DNA from: Melioribacteraceae bacterium
GTDB lineage: Bacteria; Bacteroidota; Ignavibacteria; Ignavibacteriales; Melioribacteraceae
Length of the DNA stretch: 35,840 nucleotides
Assembly (NCBI GenBank): GCA_027013735.1
Contig: JALWGH010000169.1
Coordinates: forward strand, 1-35,840
Direction of reading: 5' to 3'
Both the position numbers and the translations under genes were made by a program. How positions within the stretch are numbered: the stretch's first letter is position 1; each line of letters starts with the position of its first letter. A model generated the notes under the pieces. That model searched no databases. It was not told the DNA's origin and saw only the letters and a program-made list of their open reading frames with translations. Positions 24,852 through 32,558 of the stretch are shown in pieces.

Positions 24852-25313
24852 ATGGCAAATACGTACACACAAATTTACGTCCAGATAATTTTTGCTGTCC
24901 AAGGAAGATTAAATCTTATTCCCGAAAAACATCGTAATCAATTGGAGAAATATATTTCCGGCATTATTTCAAAAAATAATTCCAAAACAATTGCTATTTA
25001 TTGCAATCCCGATCACACACATGTTTTAATAGGATTACATCCAAGTGTATCCGTGTCTGAAATTGCAAATAAAATCAAATCAAATTCATCAAGGTGGATT
25101 AATGAACAAAACTGGTTCAGGGGAAAGTTCCATTGGAAAAATGGTTTCGGAGCATTTACATATTCAAAATCACAATTGGATTCCGTAATTAAATATATTT
25201 TGAACCAGCCCGAACATCATAAGAGAAAATCATTTAAAGAAGAGTACATTGATTTTTTGAAAAAATTCGAAATAGAATACAACGAAAAATATTTGTTTAA
25301 CTGGGAAGACTAA
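24852..25313 (+). CDS. IS200/RAYT-like Y1 transposase (TnpA)
   Basis: A complete 153-residue single-domain HUH transposase. The metal-binding HUH motif is His55-Thr-His57 in NPDHTHVLIG. The nucleophile is probably Tyr115 in VIKYILNQPEHH, followed by the usual KEEYIDFLKKFEIEY tail. These enzymes cut and join single-stranded DNA at hairpin-marked ends through a 5'-phosphotyrosine bond. Its length suits both IS200 TnpA and the short RAYTs; the REP-like hairpins next to it favour a RAYT-like, possibly domesticated, gene. No TnpB/IscB partner is present. Hairpin R4 ends only three bases before ATG 24852 and no good Shine-Dalgarno is visible, so translation may be restrained by that structure. The frame is intact and no key residue is missing. 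Confidence 0.9.
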   Translation: MANTYTQIYVQIIFAVQGRLNLIPEKHRNQLEKYISGIISKNNSKTIAIYCNPDHTHVLIGLHPSVSVSEIANKIKSNSSRWINEQNWFRGKFHWKNGFGAFTYSKSQLDSVIKYILNQPEHHKRKSFKEEYIDFLKKFEIEYNEKYLFNWED

Positions 25314-25384
25314 TTTGTTCACTCCCACTCACAAGTACTGATTAAAATCTTTGCTAATTTTTGTTTCTCAAATTTTCCAAAACG

Positions 25385-25413
25385 AAAAAAGCCGGGTTTG
25401 CCCCGGCTTTTTT
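25385..25413. terminator. Bidirectional terminator between the transposase and M16 peptidase genes
   Basis: The same GCCGGG / CCCGGC hairpin as at 24464, with A-run and T-run flanks so that it works on both strands. It serves the converging genes ending at 25313 (plus) and 25430 (minus). Confidence 0.92.
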
Positions 25414-25429
25414 ATTGAGAAAGATTTTG

Positions 25430-27502
25430 CTATTCAACTTTAAACATATCGTCGCTTAAACCTTTATTAATTTCAATCGATTCAACATTAAACGACATTG
25501 ATTGAGGACCCATCTGTTGTTTTATCTTAAACGGGAATTTCAATCCTTTTACATCTTTGTAATCGGAGAAATCAACTGTTTGGTTAAACGAACCTTGGGG
25601 AGTTGAAACGGGAATTACTTGCCTTAAAAGCAAACCCGACTTAACCGAATAATATTCGGTCATTTTTTGCTTCCACGGGGTTTCCAAATCGAGCTTGTAC
25701 GCATCTTCTCCGTTTACTTTCTCGATGCCCGCTAATTTCAACTTAACACCGTACTTGTCCATATTCAGCAGGGCGTGAATATCGGCTTGCAATTTCATCA
25801 TCTTCAACTTATCGCCTTCTAATTCTTTCCTTTGTCCCATTGCCTCGGAGTAACCCTTCTCACCGTCAAAAACGGTTTTTTGTTGAAACACTCCGGCATC
25901 CATAAACTGGTAATACTTGTTCGGCTCCTTCTGGGAAATTGTAATGGAAATGTTCATTCCCTGAACGGTGCCGCTCATTTTTGTTGTTTTGTCTTTCATT
26001 GCAAGATATTTTTCCTTGCCGCCGATTGCTTCAAGGTATTTGTCAATCACGGTTTGAGCGGTAACATTTTTCGGAAGTTTTTTAACCGCCGGATTGTATT
26101 TGTTGCCGTAAACATCGTAATAATCAACCTTTCCGCTAAGACTGAATTTTTTCAACTTCTTGGCAACTTCGGAAGCATTACCCACAACAAGGATGTAAGC
26201 CTTGTTCGGCTTAATGTATTTCCTTGCCATTTTTTGAACGTCGTCAACGGTAACCGCAGCTACGTTTTTCAAATAATTTTTGTAATAATCTTTCGGCAAA
26301 TTGTAGCGCTCAATATTTAAGGCAAAGGACGCAATGGTTTCCGGACTTTCTAACGACCTTGCAAAACTTCCCATAAAATATTTTTTAGTTGAGTTAAGCT
26401 CGTCTTCGGGAATTTTTTCCCTGCGGATTTTCTTTAACTCCTGCAATGCCGCAGATATTGAGCTGTCCGTTACGGAAGTGCGCGCTTCCCAACTTGCATC
26501 GAATTGCCCCACTAATTTATCCGAAGCAATTACGGAATGAGCGCCGTAAGTGTAGGCGTGTTTTTCGCGCAAACTCAAGTTCAACATCGAAGAAAAATTG
26601 CCGCCGAGAATATTGTTCATTACGGTTACGGGAATCACATCAGGGCTTCCTTTCTTTAACTGCACTGGGTAACCGATGTGAATAACCGATTGAACCGCAT
26701 TGGGTCTGTCCACAATTGCCACCTTATTAATTAAAGGCGCTTTAGGCGTTTTGTAAGTATAATGCGGAACATCTCCCTTTTGCCATTTCCCGAAGTATTT
26801 ATTAACCAATTCCTTTGCTTTCTCCGGTGTAATATCCCCGACAACCGCAAGGTAAGAAATATTCGGTTTGAAAAAAGTGTTGTAGTAATTTTTACACATA
26901 TCGAGAGTTACGTTTTTAACCGTCTCTTCGGTCATTATTTCACCGTAAGGATGATTCTTGCCATAGTAGAGAACCCTTCTTACGTTATCGGCAATTGCGT
27001 TCGGGTTATCCTTTGCGGCTTGAAGAGAAGAAATTGTTTGTTTCTTCAGTTTGTCTAATTCTTCCTGTTTGAAATCGGGATGCAGAACGACGTCCGACAT
27101 AATATCTAAGATTTTGTCCGTGTATTCCGATAGAGCCGTAGCCGTAACACCCGTGCTGCTTGTGGAAAGACTCGCACCGATAAAATCAATCTCTTCGTTT
27201 AGCGAATCCTTGCTTCTGTTTTTTGTGCCTGTCATTAACAACTGTCCCGCAAGCTGAACATAGCCGGCATTCTTGCCTTCAAGAATAGGATCGCGGTCAA
27301 CAATCAGACGGAAAGTTACCTTCGGCACTTTGTGATTTTCAACTACTATTACTTTCAAACCGTTGTCCAACTGAAATGTTTCGTATTTACCGAGTTCAAT
27401 TTTCGGCGCCGGACCCGGCTCGGGCATTTTGCTCCTGTCAACCTGCGCATAAAGGAACGAGGTTGCAAGGAAAAGCAGAACTATTAAATTTTTTAATTTC
27501 AT
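25430..27502 (-). CDS. M16-family peptidase-like protein, catalytically inactive subunit with extra C-terminal domain
   Basis: A 690-residue exported protein (signal peptide about residues 1-19, ends SFLYAQ). Residues ~35-455 form an M16 (insulinase/pitrilysin) unit, but where the zinc motif HxxEH should be, the sequence reads GYVQLAGQLLMTGT, so it cannot bind zinc there. The R/Y-type region NLSLREKHAYTYGAHS is kept; in two-subunit M16B enzymes the inactive partner supplies these substrate-binding residues. Residues ~485-690 are an additional beta-rich domain resembling LolA/outer-membrane lipoprotein-sorting folds (YYSVKSGLLLRQVIPVSTPQ to DYKDVKGLKFPFKIKQQ). It begins 20 bases after the active M16 gene, so the two should form a periplasmic heterodimer. 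Confidence 0.88.
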   Translation of the reverse strand: MKLKNLIVLLFLATSFLYAQVDRSKMPEPGPAPKIELGKYETFQLDNGLKVIVVENHKVPKVTFRLIVDRDPILEGKNAGYVQLAGQLLMTGTKNRSKDSLNEEIDFIGASLSTSSTGVTATALSEYTDKILDIMSDVVLHPDFKQEELDKLKKQTISSLQAAKDNPNAIADNVRRVLYYGKNHPYGEIMTEETVKNVTLDMCKNYYNTFFKPNISYLAVVGDITPEKAKELVNKYFGKWQKGDVPHYTYKTPKAPLINKVAIVDRPNAVQSVIHIGYPVQLKKGSPDVIPVTVMNNILGGNFSSMLNLSLREKHAYTYGAHSVIASDKLVGQFDASWEARTSVTDSSISAALQELKKIRREKIPEDELNSTKKYFMGSFARSLESPETIASFALNIERYNLPKDYYKNYLKNVAAVTVDDVQKMARKYIKPNKAYILVVGNASEVAKKLKKFSLSGKVDYYDVYGNKYNPAVKKLPKNVTAQTVIDKYLEAIGGKEKYLAMKDKTTKMSGTVQGMNISITISQKEPNKYYQFMDAGVFQQKTVFDGEKGYSEAMGQRKELEGDKLKMMKLQADIHALLNMDKYGVKLKLAGIEKVNGEDAYKLDLETPWKQKMTEYYSVKSGLLLRQVIPVSTPQGSFNQTVDFSDYKDVKGLKFPFKIKQQMGPQSMSFNVESIEINKGLSDDMFKVE

Positions 27503-27522
27503 TTTTTACTCCGCATTTATTT

Positions 27523-28860
27523 TTAATTTTTCTTATTCTTCGCCGTTTTGGGAAGGTAGTAAAGAACGACGCTGTTCTTTTTATTCAAATATTTCTTTGC
27601 CACGTTTTGAATATCTTGCTTTGTAACTTTCATGTAGTTTTGCAATTCCGTGTTAATCAGATTCGTATTGTGGTAAAAAACGTGAAAGTCCGAAAGCGCC
27701 TCGGCAATTCCCAAATCCGTAGAATAGCTCGTAACTATTCTGTTCTTTATTTGATTTTGCAATTTCTCAAATTCCTTGTCGGGAATAGGTTCGGTTTTTA
27801 CTTTTTCTATTTCCGCGTCAATCAATGTTTCCAAATCTTTCGGATTTACTCCGACATTGGCAATTCCAAAAGTTAAGAACAAGCCGGGGTCTTCAAGCGC
27901 AAGCGGGAAAGAACCTGCCTGAAGGGCTTTCTGAGTTTTGTCCACAAGCGTTTTGTAAATTCTGGAACTTCTCCCGCCGGAAAGAAGAGTCGTTAACATA
28001 TCGATTGCGTAATATTCGGGGGAAGTTTCCGCAGGGATGTGGTAAGCCTCCAAAACCAAGGGCAAACGAATGTTGTCGTAAACGGTGTCCCTGATTTCCT
28101 CTTTCTGAGGCGGTTCAACAACATTTGGTCTGTAAATTTTTCTTGTACCACGTGGAATTGTGCCGAAATATTCCTTAATCCATTTTTCGGCTTGAGCCGG
28201 GTTAATATCTCCGGCAATCGAAAGCGTTGCATTATTCGGCACGTAGTAAGTTTTGTAGAAATCAATAAACTCGCTCAGCTTTGCTTTGTCGATGTATTGC
28301 ACCGAACCGATAGGCAGCCAACGGTAAGGATGAACCTTGTAAGCGTGTTTGAAAGTTTCCTCGAGCACCGAGCCGTAGGGCTGGTTGTCAAATCTTTGCT
28401 TCCTTTCTTCTTTAACAACTTTTCTCTGCGTTTCAACGCCCACGCTGTCAATTTTCAGATGGAGCATTCTTTCGGATTCAAGCCAAAGCCCCAACTTAAG
28501 CTGGTTGGAAGGAAGCACCTCGTAGTAAAACGTCCTGTCCCAAGAAGTGTTAGCGTTTAACGTTCCACCGGCGCTCTGAACAATTTTAAAATACTGCTCA
28601 CGCTTGATGTACTTTGAACCTTCGAACATCAAGTGTTCAAAAAAATGCGCAAAACCCGTGCGGTCCGGCTTTTCATTTTTCGAGCCCACGTGGTACGAAA
28701 CGGTAATGGCTACAATTGGCGTGGAATGGTCTTCGTGTAGAATAACGTGCAATCCGTTAGGTAAGTCGTATTCGGTAAATTGGATTTTTCTTTGCCCCTG
28801 CCCAAAGAGTAAGCCGGCAAAAATAAGAAAAACCGCTACCGAAAAAATCTTTTTCTTCAT
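27523..28860 (-). CDS. M16-family zinc metallopeptidase, active subunit
   Basis: A 445-residue exported peptidase (signal peptide ~1-20, ends GLLFGQ). The inverted zinc motif is intact: GFAHFFEHLMFEGS contains His-x-x-Glu-His, and the second glutamate is expected about 75 residues later in the ERKQRFDNQPYGSVLEETF region. The second half (TLSIAGDINPAQAEKWIKEYFG onward) is the non-catalytic homologous domain. It degrades peptides in the periplasm; specificity is unknown. AAAGG lies 7 bases before ATG 28860. It is first in a two-gene unit with the HxxEH-lacking partner, the usual arrangement for heterodimeric M16B enzymes. Confidence 0.94.
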   Translation of the reverse strand: MKKKIFSVAVFLIFAGLLFGQGQRKIQFTEYDLPNGLHVILHEDHSTPIVAITVSYHVGSKNEKPDRTGFAHFFEHLMFEGSKYIKREQYFKIVQSAGGTLNANTSWDRTFYYEVLPSNQLKLGLWLESERMLHLKIDSVGVETQRKVVKEERKQRFDNQPYGSVLEETFKHAYKVHPYRWLPIGSVQYIDKAKLSEFIDFYKTYYVPNNATLSIAGDINPAQAEKWIKEYFGTIPRGTRKIYRPNVVEPPQKEEIRDTVYDNIRLPLVLEAYHIPAETSPEYYAIDMLTTLLSGGRSSRIYKTLVDKTQKALQAGSFPLALEDPGLFLTFGIANVGVNPKDLETLIDAEIEKVKTEPIPDKEFEKLQNQIKNRIVTSYSTDLGIAEALSDFHVFYHNTNLINTELQNYMKVTKQDIQNVAKKYLNKKNSVVLYYLPKTAKNKKN

Positions 28861-29046
28861 GATTTAACCTTTAGTTTAATTTGGAAAAGAATCTATTTTC
28901 ATTAAAAAATAACTCTGTCATTTTTGACGCCCTTTTAGGCAAAAAAGTTTTAAAAATTATTTAAATTTACTAAAATATTTGCTAAACCGCAGATTTGGGA
29001 ATAATTTACAAAAGTAAATTTCAAAATTATTTTGCCAAAGGCGCAA
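28861..29046. promoter_or_regulatory. Divergent intergenic region
   Basis: This AT-rich gap separates the minus-strand M16 operon from the plus-strand SirB1-like gene and must hold both promoters. No clear operator palindrome was found. Confidence 0.5.
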
Positions 29047-29865
29047 ATGAAAAAAAGCGATTTAAAATATTTAATTGAGTTAATTGACGACGAACAGGAG
29101 GAGGTTCGTGAGAAAGTAGTGGAAGAACTCTTGAACTACGGACTTTCCCTCGAGGCGGATTTGCGCGAATACGGCAATTTGATTGACGACAACAGGCGAA
29201 ACCTGCTGAAACCGATTCTTGAAAAAACCAAGAGAACTTGGTTCAGGCAAAGCTGGCTCGAATTAAGTGGTTTGAAAGACAAGCAGGAAAAAATCGAATT
29301 GGGAATGAATTTAATTTCCGCCTACCAATCGGGCAAGCAATGTTTGAGCGAAACAACATTGCTGCTAAACGAACTTGCCGAAGAATTTTATTACGCTTTC
29401 CCTTACGGCACGGAAGTGGAGTTAGCAAAGTTTCTCTTCCAACGTAAAAAATTTGTCGGCAACGAAAGGGACTACTACAACCCGCTTAACTCAAATCTCT
29501 ACAACGTATTAATTACAAAGAAAGGAATCCCCATCACTCTTTGCCTGATTTACTTTCTCGTAGGCAAACGCTTGGGACTGGTTATTGAAGGGTGTAATTT
29601 TCCAGGGCATTTCCTTGCAAAAACTTTTATCGACGGCGAAATGGTTTTAATTGATTGTTACTCGGGCGGAAGAATAATTTACAAATCCGAGCTTGAAGAT
29701 TTACCCGACATTGACTTTGAAGCGGCGTGGAAAATAATAAACACGGAAGCTACGCCGGAAATCATTTTGCGGAGAGTGTTAAACAATCTGATTTTTTCCT
29801 ACACCAAAAAGGAAGACGAATCAAACGCAAAATTTTTTGAAGAAATCCTAAGAATGCCTCTCTAA
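29047..29865 (+). CDS. SirB1-like transglutaminase-fold (Transglut_core2) protein
   Basis: A 272-residue soluble protein. Residues ~5-80 are an alpha-helical HEAT-like N-terminus. The core ~85-220 carries the SirB1/Transglut_core2 pattern: FYYAFPYGTEVELAKFLF, NPLNSNLYNVLITKKGIPIT, LCLIYFLVGKRLGLVIEGCN, FPGHFLAKTF, then VLIDCYSGGRI. Cys in EGCNFPGHF lies next to the conserved PGHF. The family is widespread and its biochemical role is not settled; some members act as cysteine-peptidase-like or scaffold proteins. A TTG 15 bases upstream is in frame, but AAAGG 6 bases before ATG 29047 decides for the latter. It converges with the YkvA-like gene, with only 7 bases between stops. Confidence 0.85.
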   Translation: MKKSDLKYLIELIDDEQEEVREKVVEELLNYGLSLEADLREYGNLIDDNRRNLLKPILEKTKRTWFRQSWLELSGLKDKQEKIELGMNLISAYQSGKQCLSETTLLLNELAEEFYYAFPYGTEVELAKFLFQRKKFVGNERDYYNPLNSNLYNVLITKKGIPITLCLIYFLVGKRLGLVIEGCNFPGHFLAKTFIDGEMVLIDCYSGGRIIYKSELEDLPDIDFEAAWKIINTEATPEIILRRVLNNLIFSYTKKEDESNAKFFEEILRMPL

Positions 29866-29872
29866 CGGAAAA

Positions 29873-30334
29873 TCATCCTTGCTCATCTTTGTCACCGAAT
29901 TTTTCTTTAATTTTTTCCCACAACGATTTTCCTAACATTTCTTCGGCGTGTTCAAGAATATTCTCAATGGCTTCCCGAATGTCTCTTTCGTTTCCCCAAT
30001 GTTCACGGAGCAATTGCACATCCACCCCTTTGTCAAGTAGCTCTTTCAGGATTAACGCCGCAACGGTTACGTCATCAAGATAGCCGGCGGGACCAATTAT
30101 CTCTTCGGGCAAAAAATCAAAGGGCGACATAAAATACGCAATTGCCGAAGCAAGTTTCAATCTTTTTTTTACGGGGATTCTGTTCTCTACGGCAAGTGTA
30201 CACAACAGCTTGAAAAAGTCGGGAGTTAGCATAATAAAATCAAACCAGCGGTTGTTTTTGGCGGATTCCTGCTCGCCGTATTTCTTAATTTTCAATTTCA
30301 ACCGCTGATAGTAATCGAATTGCCTGTTGTCCAT
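29873..30334 (-). CDS. YkvA-family (DUF1232) protein
   Basis: A 153-residue protein with the short DUF1232 block at ~65-105: KLASAIAYFMSPFDFLPEE, then GPAGYLDDVTVAALIL. The AIAYFxSPxDxxPE and DDV signatures are nearly invariant in this family, which is thought to be membrane-associated through its hydrophobic core. The function is unknown. The C-terminal ~45 residues are charged and probably helical. An AGAGAG site precedes ATG 30334. Upstream, on the right, lies a heptamer-repeat spacer. Confidence 0.88.
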   Translation of the reverse strand: MDNRQFDYYQRLKLKIKKYGEQESAKNNRWFDFIMLTPDFFKLLCTLAVENRIPVKKRLKLASAIAYFMSPFDFLPEEIIGPAGYLDDVTVAALILKELLDKGVDVQLLREHWGNERDIREAIENILEHAEEMLGKSLWEKIKEKFGDKDEQG

Positions 30335-30399
30335 TTTTTACTCTCTAATTTTACGTTCTAATCTAAGGATATTTTTTAATCTGAGCAAATGATATTAGA

Positions 30400-30490
30400 A
30401 AGGAGAAACGAGAAAAAGCCTAACGCGAGACGTGAGAGGTAAGACGCAAGAAACGGTTACTCAGAGAACAGATAACAGTGAACAGGGAAT
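30400..30490. repeat. Composite heptamer array, copy D (inverted orientation)
   Basis: Ten 7-bp blocks in one register at 30421-30490: TAACGCG, AGACGTG, AGAGGTA, AGACGCA, then AGAGAAC, AGATAAC, AGTGAAC. A purine-rich GAGAAAC-type stretch lies before them. Read on the minus strand the order is TCTGTTC-type > ACGTCTC-type > TTTCTCG-type, the same as copies C and E. Confidence 0.88.
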
Positions 30491-30588
30491 ATTAAGATTG
30501 AGAACTTACTACGAGGGGATTTGTCATTTGCACTGCTTCTGCACGGGCGTGATTGGATCAAGTGGAAAATTTTTATTTTTGCACTCGA

Positions 30589-30945
30589 TTACATTAAATC
30601 AAAAACTAATTTTAAGGCTCGGTCTATTTCAGCAATTTTGTTTTCCGATAATTGCCCACGAATTGTAACTAATCTATGTTGATAATCTATAGGTCTTGTT
30701 TGGAGACAATCGGCAATGGATTTTTTCGTGAGTCCGTTTTCCTTTGAGGGTTCTAAAACAACATTAGTAAGAATTTGAGCTTTTTTCTCGCTCCAACCGG
30801 TTATTGGGACAACTTGAATTACAGGTACCTTTTGGTTGTAAACATCATTGGTAACAACAATACATGGTCTTATTTTACCTGTCTCGGAACCCTTAACCGG
30901 ATTTAAATCCACATCAATAACCATCCCTCTTTTAATTGGTTTCAT
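30589..30945 (-). CDS. MazF/PemK-type toxin endoribonuclease
   Basis: A 118-residue toxin of the MazF/PemK/CcdB fold that should cut mRNA (ribosome-independent) when freed from its antitoxin. Family marks: KRGMVIDVDLNPVKGSETGK, IRPCIVVTND, VIQVVPITGW, KKSIADCLQTRPID and VRGQLSENKI-like TIRGQLSENKIAEID near the end. The Arg in KIRPCIVV and the Thr/Gln of the CLQTR loop are at the usual catalytic positions. The start is taken at ATG 30945, whose ATGA overlaps the antitoxin stop; a TTG nine bases earlier is possible but lies directly on the GAGG element. It is translationally coupled to the antitoxin. Confidence 0.93.
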   Translation of the reverse strand: MKPIKRGMVIDVDLNPVKGSETGKIRPCIVVTNDVYNQKVPVIQVVPITGWSEKKAQILTNVVLEPSKENGLTKKSIADCLQTRPIDYQHRLVTIRGQLSENKIAEIDRALKLVFDLM

Positions 30946-31175
30946 AGGGGCCAATCCTCAATTGCTGAGTTCGTTAAATCTTTTAATTCCGAATCTTCTT
31001 GATAAATCTCGGCGTAAAGTTTGGCTGAATCTGCCAGCTTTTGTTTTTCTATTGATTTAATATAATTATCAATAGCTGAACGCACCAACGAACTTTTATC
31101 TTTGAATCCGAGCTCTTTATATTTGTTCAAAATTTCAATGTGTTTCTCATCAAAACTTATTTTAGCCTGTTGCAT
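30942..31175 (-). CDS. Ribbon-helix-helix antitoxin of the MazEF-like pair
   Basis: A 77-residue antitoxin. The N-terminal part (AKISFDEKHIEILNKYKELG, then FKDKSSLVRSAIDNYI) fits a ribbon-helix-helix DNA-binding fold. The tail KDLTNSAIEDWPL is the short acidic, Trp-containing peptide that MazE-type antitoxins lay over the toxin active site. ATG 31175 is chosen because GGAGG lies 5 bases upstream; a TTG start at 31187 would put that site inside the gene. The stop overlaps the toxin start (ATGA). Upstream, CCTATTTA occurs twice with a 4-base gap (31193-31212), a likely autoregulatory operator. Confidence 0.88.
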   Translation of the reverse strand: MQQAKISFDEKHIEILNKYKELGFKDKSSLVRSAIDNYIKSIEKQKLADSAKLYAEIYQEDSELKDLTNSAIEDWPL

Positions 31176-31192
31176 CCTTACCTCCAATGGTT

Positions 31193-31212
31193 CCTATTTA
31201 AGCACCTATTTA
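31193..31212. promoter_or_regulatory. Direct repeat, candidate operator of the MazEF-like module
   Basis: Two copies of CCTATTTA are spaced by AGCA, a 12-base repeat distance placing both on one DNA face roughly. They lie 18-37 bases before the antitoxin start. Direct repeats at about one helical turn suit ribbon-helix-helix dimers. The assignment is inference. Confidence 0.5.
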
Positions 31213-31344
31213 TAGCCCCAATATAAGAACTCCAATTTAAACTTCCAAATCAAAAAATAGCCAATATAACAGCGTAGCTTTTTACCCGATTGCCCTTATT
31301 CTTTTTACCGGATTCAGAAAGAAAAAGCCAGCAAGCAGGACTAT

Positions 31345-31776
31345 TCACCCTTTTGCAATTGATTTCCAAGTTTTTAAAAATTCCTCTGCAGTTAAAATTG
31401 TTATTTTGCTTTTCTTGTAATCACGTTTATTTCTCGTTAACAATAACTTGATTCCATTATTAACCGCTGTAAAATATTGTATCGCATCCTCAAAGTCATT
31501 AAAATCCGAGTTTAGTGATTGTTCAATTACTTTTTCGTCTATTGGCAAAATATGTACAAAAGTTTTTAATTTTCTCAAACTCTTTAATGCGGATGCGTTT
31601 GAATTTAATTTGCTTAAAAGATAATGAAGATTAGCAAATATTAAAGGGGAAGTAAATGCTGTAATTTCTCCCTTGTCAATTAGAGTAAATAACTTTGAAG
31701 AATAAACATAGTATGGCTCTCTTTTTGCAAGCAAATCTAAAATTACGTCGGAGTCAACAAATAATTTTGTAATCAT
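31345..31776 (-). CDS. PIN-domain toxin ribonuclease
   Basis: A 143-residue PIN-domain protein. Acidic residues expected to bind Mg2+ are visible: Asp8 in LFVDSDVILDLLAKR, the Asp/Glu of FNDFEDAIQYFTA (~93-105) and the TRNKRDY motif (~114-120). PIN toxins cut tRNA, rRNA or mRNA. ATG 31776 overlaps the antitoxin stop as ATGA. It is the second gene of a two-gene module next to the MazEF-like pair. No key residue appears lost. Confidence 0.92.
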   Translation of the reverse strand: MITKLFVDSDVILDLLAKREPYYVYSSKLFTLIDKGEITAFTSPLIFANLHYLLSKLNSNASALKSLRKLKTFVHILPIDEKVIEQSLNSDFNDFEDAIQYFTAVNNGIKLLLTRNKRDYKKSKITILTAEEFLKTWKSIAKG

Positions 31777-32021
31777 AAATATTTCTCTTCGAGATGCTTT
31801 CGATAAGTTTCTTTGATATCAATATCTTTAGGCAGTTTAATAATCCCTGATAATTCCAACACATTGGGAGAAATTTCAAGTTCATCCGTGTTTTCCTCCT
31901 CCGTTATCAGGTTAAAATAATTTTCTACTAAAGCCGAAAGACTCTTTTTATTTTTAACTGCATATTTTTTTGCGCGCTCAATTGCTCTCTTATTAAGCTT
32001 TAATGTTAGTTTTGCGTTCAT
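31773..32021 (-). CDS. DUF6364-like antitoxin of the PIN toxin
   Basis: An 82-residue basic/acidic protein. The N-terminus (MNAKLTLKLNKRAIERAKKYAVKNKKSLSALVENYF) matches the DUF6364/ribbon-helix-helix antitoxins that pair with PIN toxins, and the acidic C-terminal half (EEENTDELEISPNV to KETYRKHLEEKYL) would wrap the toxin. The start is ATG 32021, with AAGGCGGT upstream; an upstream in-frame start at 32057 would run through the operator palindrome and is less likely. The stop overlaps the toxin start by four bases. Confidence 0.88.
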   Translation of the reverse strand: MNAKLTLKLNKRAIERAKKYAVKNKKSLSALVENYFNLITEEENTDELEISPNVLELSGIIKLPKDIDIKETYRKHLEEKYL

Positions 32022-32034
32022 TTGATTTACCGCC

Positions 32035-32048
32035 TTAATACGTATTAA
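32035..32048. promoter_or_regulatory. 14-bp perfect palindrome, candidate operator of the PIN module
   Basis: TTAATACGTATTAA is fully self-complementary and lies 14 bases before the antitoxin start. A second TACGTA core is at about 32063. The position and symmetry suit autoregulation by the RHH antitoxin. Confidence 0.65.
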
Positions 32049-32185
32049 AAGACACACAAAAGTACGTATCCGCCTCTAAAAAATCAAGAACTTTTTAAAT
32101 TGCATAACTGAATGTTTATTTGCCATCGGATTTAAACTTGTTCTAATGGTCTAATTTCTTTTATTAAAAATAAAATTTAAAATTA

Positions 32186-32215
32186 CCGGGGAAAGCGAAA
32201 AGACGCTCTCCCCGG
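32186..32215 (-). terminator. Hairpin after the DUF5320 gene
   Basis: CCGGGGA and TCCCCGG arms extend through AGCG / CGCT with one mismatch. On the minus strand it lies 9 bases after the stop at 32224 and is followed by T-rich but interrupted sequence, so it is a probable rather than perfect intrinsic terminator. Confidence 0.75.
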
Positions 32216-32223
32216 CAACGGAG

Positions 32224-32487
32224 CTACTCTCCTAATTCGGAAAGTCTTTTTCTCACGGAATCGATTTCCGCCTGTACATCTTTCCTGTGGAGTTCGAGTC
32301 TGTCAAGGTACCTTTCGAGCCATTCTTTTTCACTGCCGAAAGGATAGCCGTAGTCAGCCCAATAGCCGCGACCAAAGCCCCAGCCTCCGCCGAAGCCCAT
32401 TCCGCGGCCTCTTCCGAAACCGGCACCTCTGCCGTAGCCGGCTCCTCTTCCGAAGCCCCATCCGTTTCCATATCCGAATCCGAACAT
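32224..32487 (-). CDS. DUF5320-family Gly/aromatic-rich small protein
   Basis: An 87-residue protein in two parts. Residues 1-50 are low-complexity Gly/Phe/Tyr/Arg repeats (GYGRGAGFGRGRGMGFGGG). Residues ~53-87 form a charged helix or coiled coil (EKEWLERYLDRLELHRKDVQ, then SVRKRLSELGE). This is the DUF5320 pattern; such genes commonly sit beside NifX/NifB-type cofactor-binding proteins and redox-metal proteins, as here. The function is unknown. GGAGG lies 5 bases before ATG 32487. It has its own upstream palindrome (32527-32546) and follows the NifX-like gene's terminator, so it may be transcribed separately although under the same regulator. Confidence 0.85.
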   Translation of the reverse strand: MFGFGYGNGWGFGRGAGYGRGAGFGRGRGMGFGGGWGFGRGYWADYGYPFGSEKEWLERYLDRLELHRKDVQAEIDSVRKRLSELGE

Positions 32488-32526
32488 TTTAACCTCCTTT
32501 ATTTTGTTTTTATTTTACTATTAAGC

Positions 32527-32546
32527 TATTGCACAATATTGCAATA
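32527..32546. promoter_or_regulatory. Candidate ArsR-family operator, site A (before DUF5320 gene)
   Basis: TATTGCA, six bases, then TGCAATA form a 7-6-7 inverted repeat 40-59 bases upstream of the DUF5320 start. Site B before the regulator gene has the same arms and spacing (TATTGCA, six bases, TGCAACA). Confidence 0.65.
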
Positions 32547-32558
32547 ATACTTCAAAAA

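Larger units (their letters stand above)
24548..25413 (+). mobile_element. IS200/RAYT-type element (REP hairpins plus transposase gene)
   Basis: REP-like hairpins sit directly upstream of a single Y1 HUH transposase gene, and the whole stretch lies between two copies of the same terminator (24464 and 25385). No terminal inverted repeats or target duplication of the classical DDE type are seen, as expected for this family. The outer limits are a best estimate. Confidence 0.65.

Noticed and set aside
24713-24937. A 74-codon plus-strand frame through the REP hairpins
   Set aside because: It overlaps the true transposase start in another frame and consists of hairpin sequence.
25430-27502. Loss of HxxEH as evidence of a decayed pseudogene
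   Set aside because: The frame is intact over 690 codons and the gene is paired with an active M16 subunit, the known heterodimer arrangement.
30432-30668. A 78-codon plus-strand frame in the spacer next to the MazF-like gene
   Set aside because: It starts inside the heptamer array and runs antisense into the toxin gene.
32253-32547. Alternative frames across the Gly-rich small gene at 32224-32487
   Set aside because: Only the minus-strand frame from 32487 has a strong GGAGG site and the DUF5320 charged C-terminus; the others are by-products of low-complexity codons.
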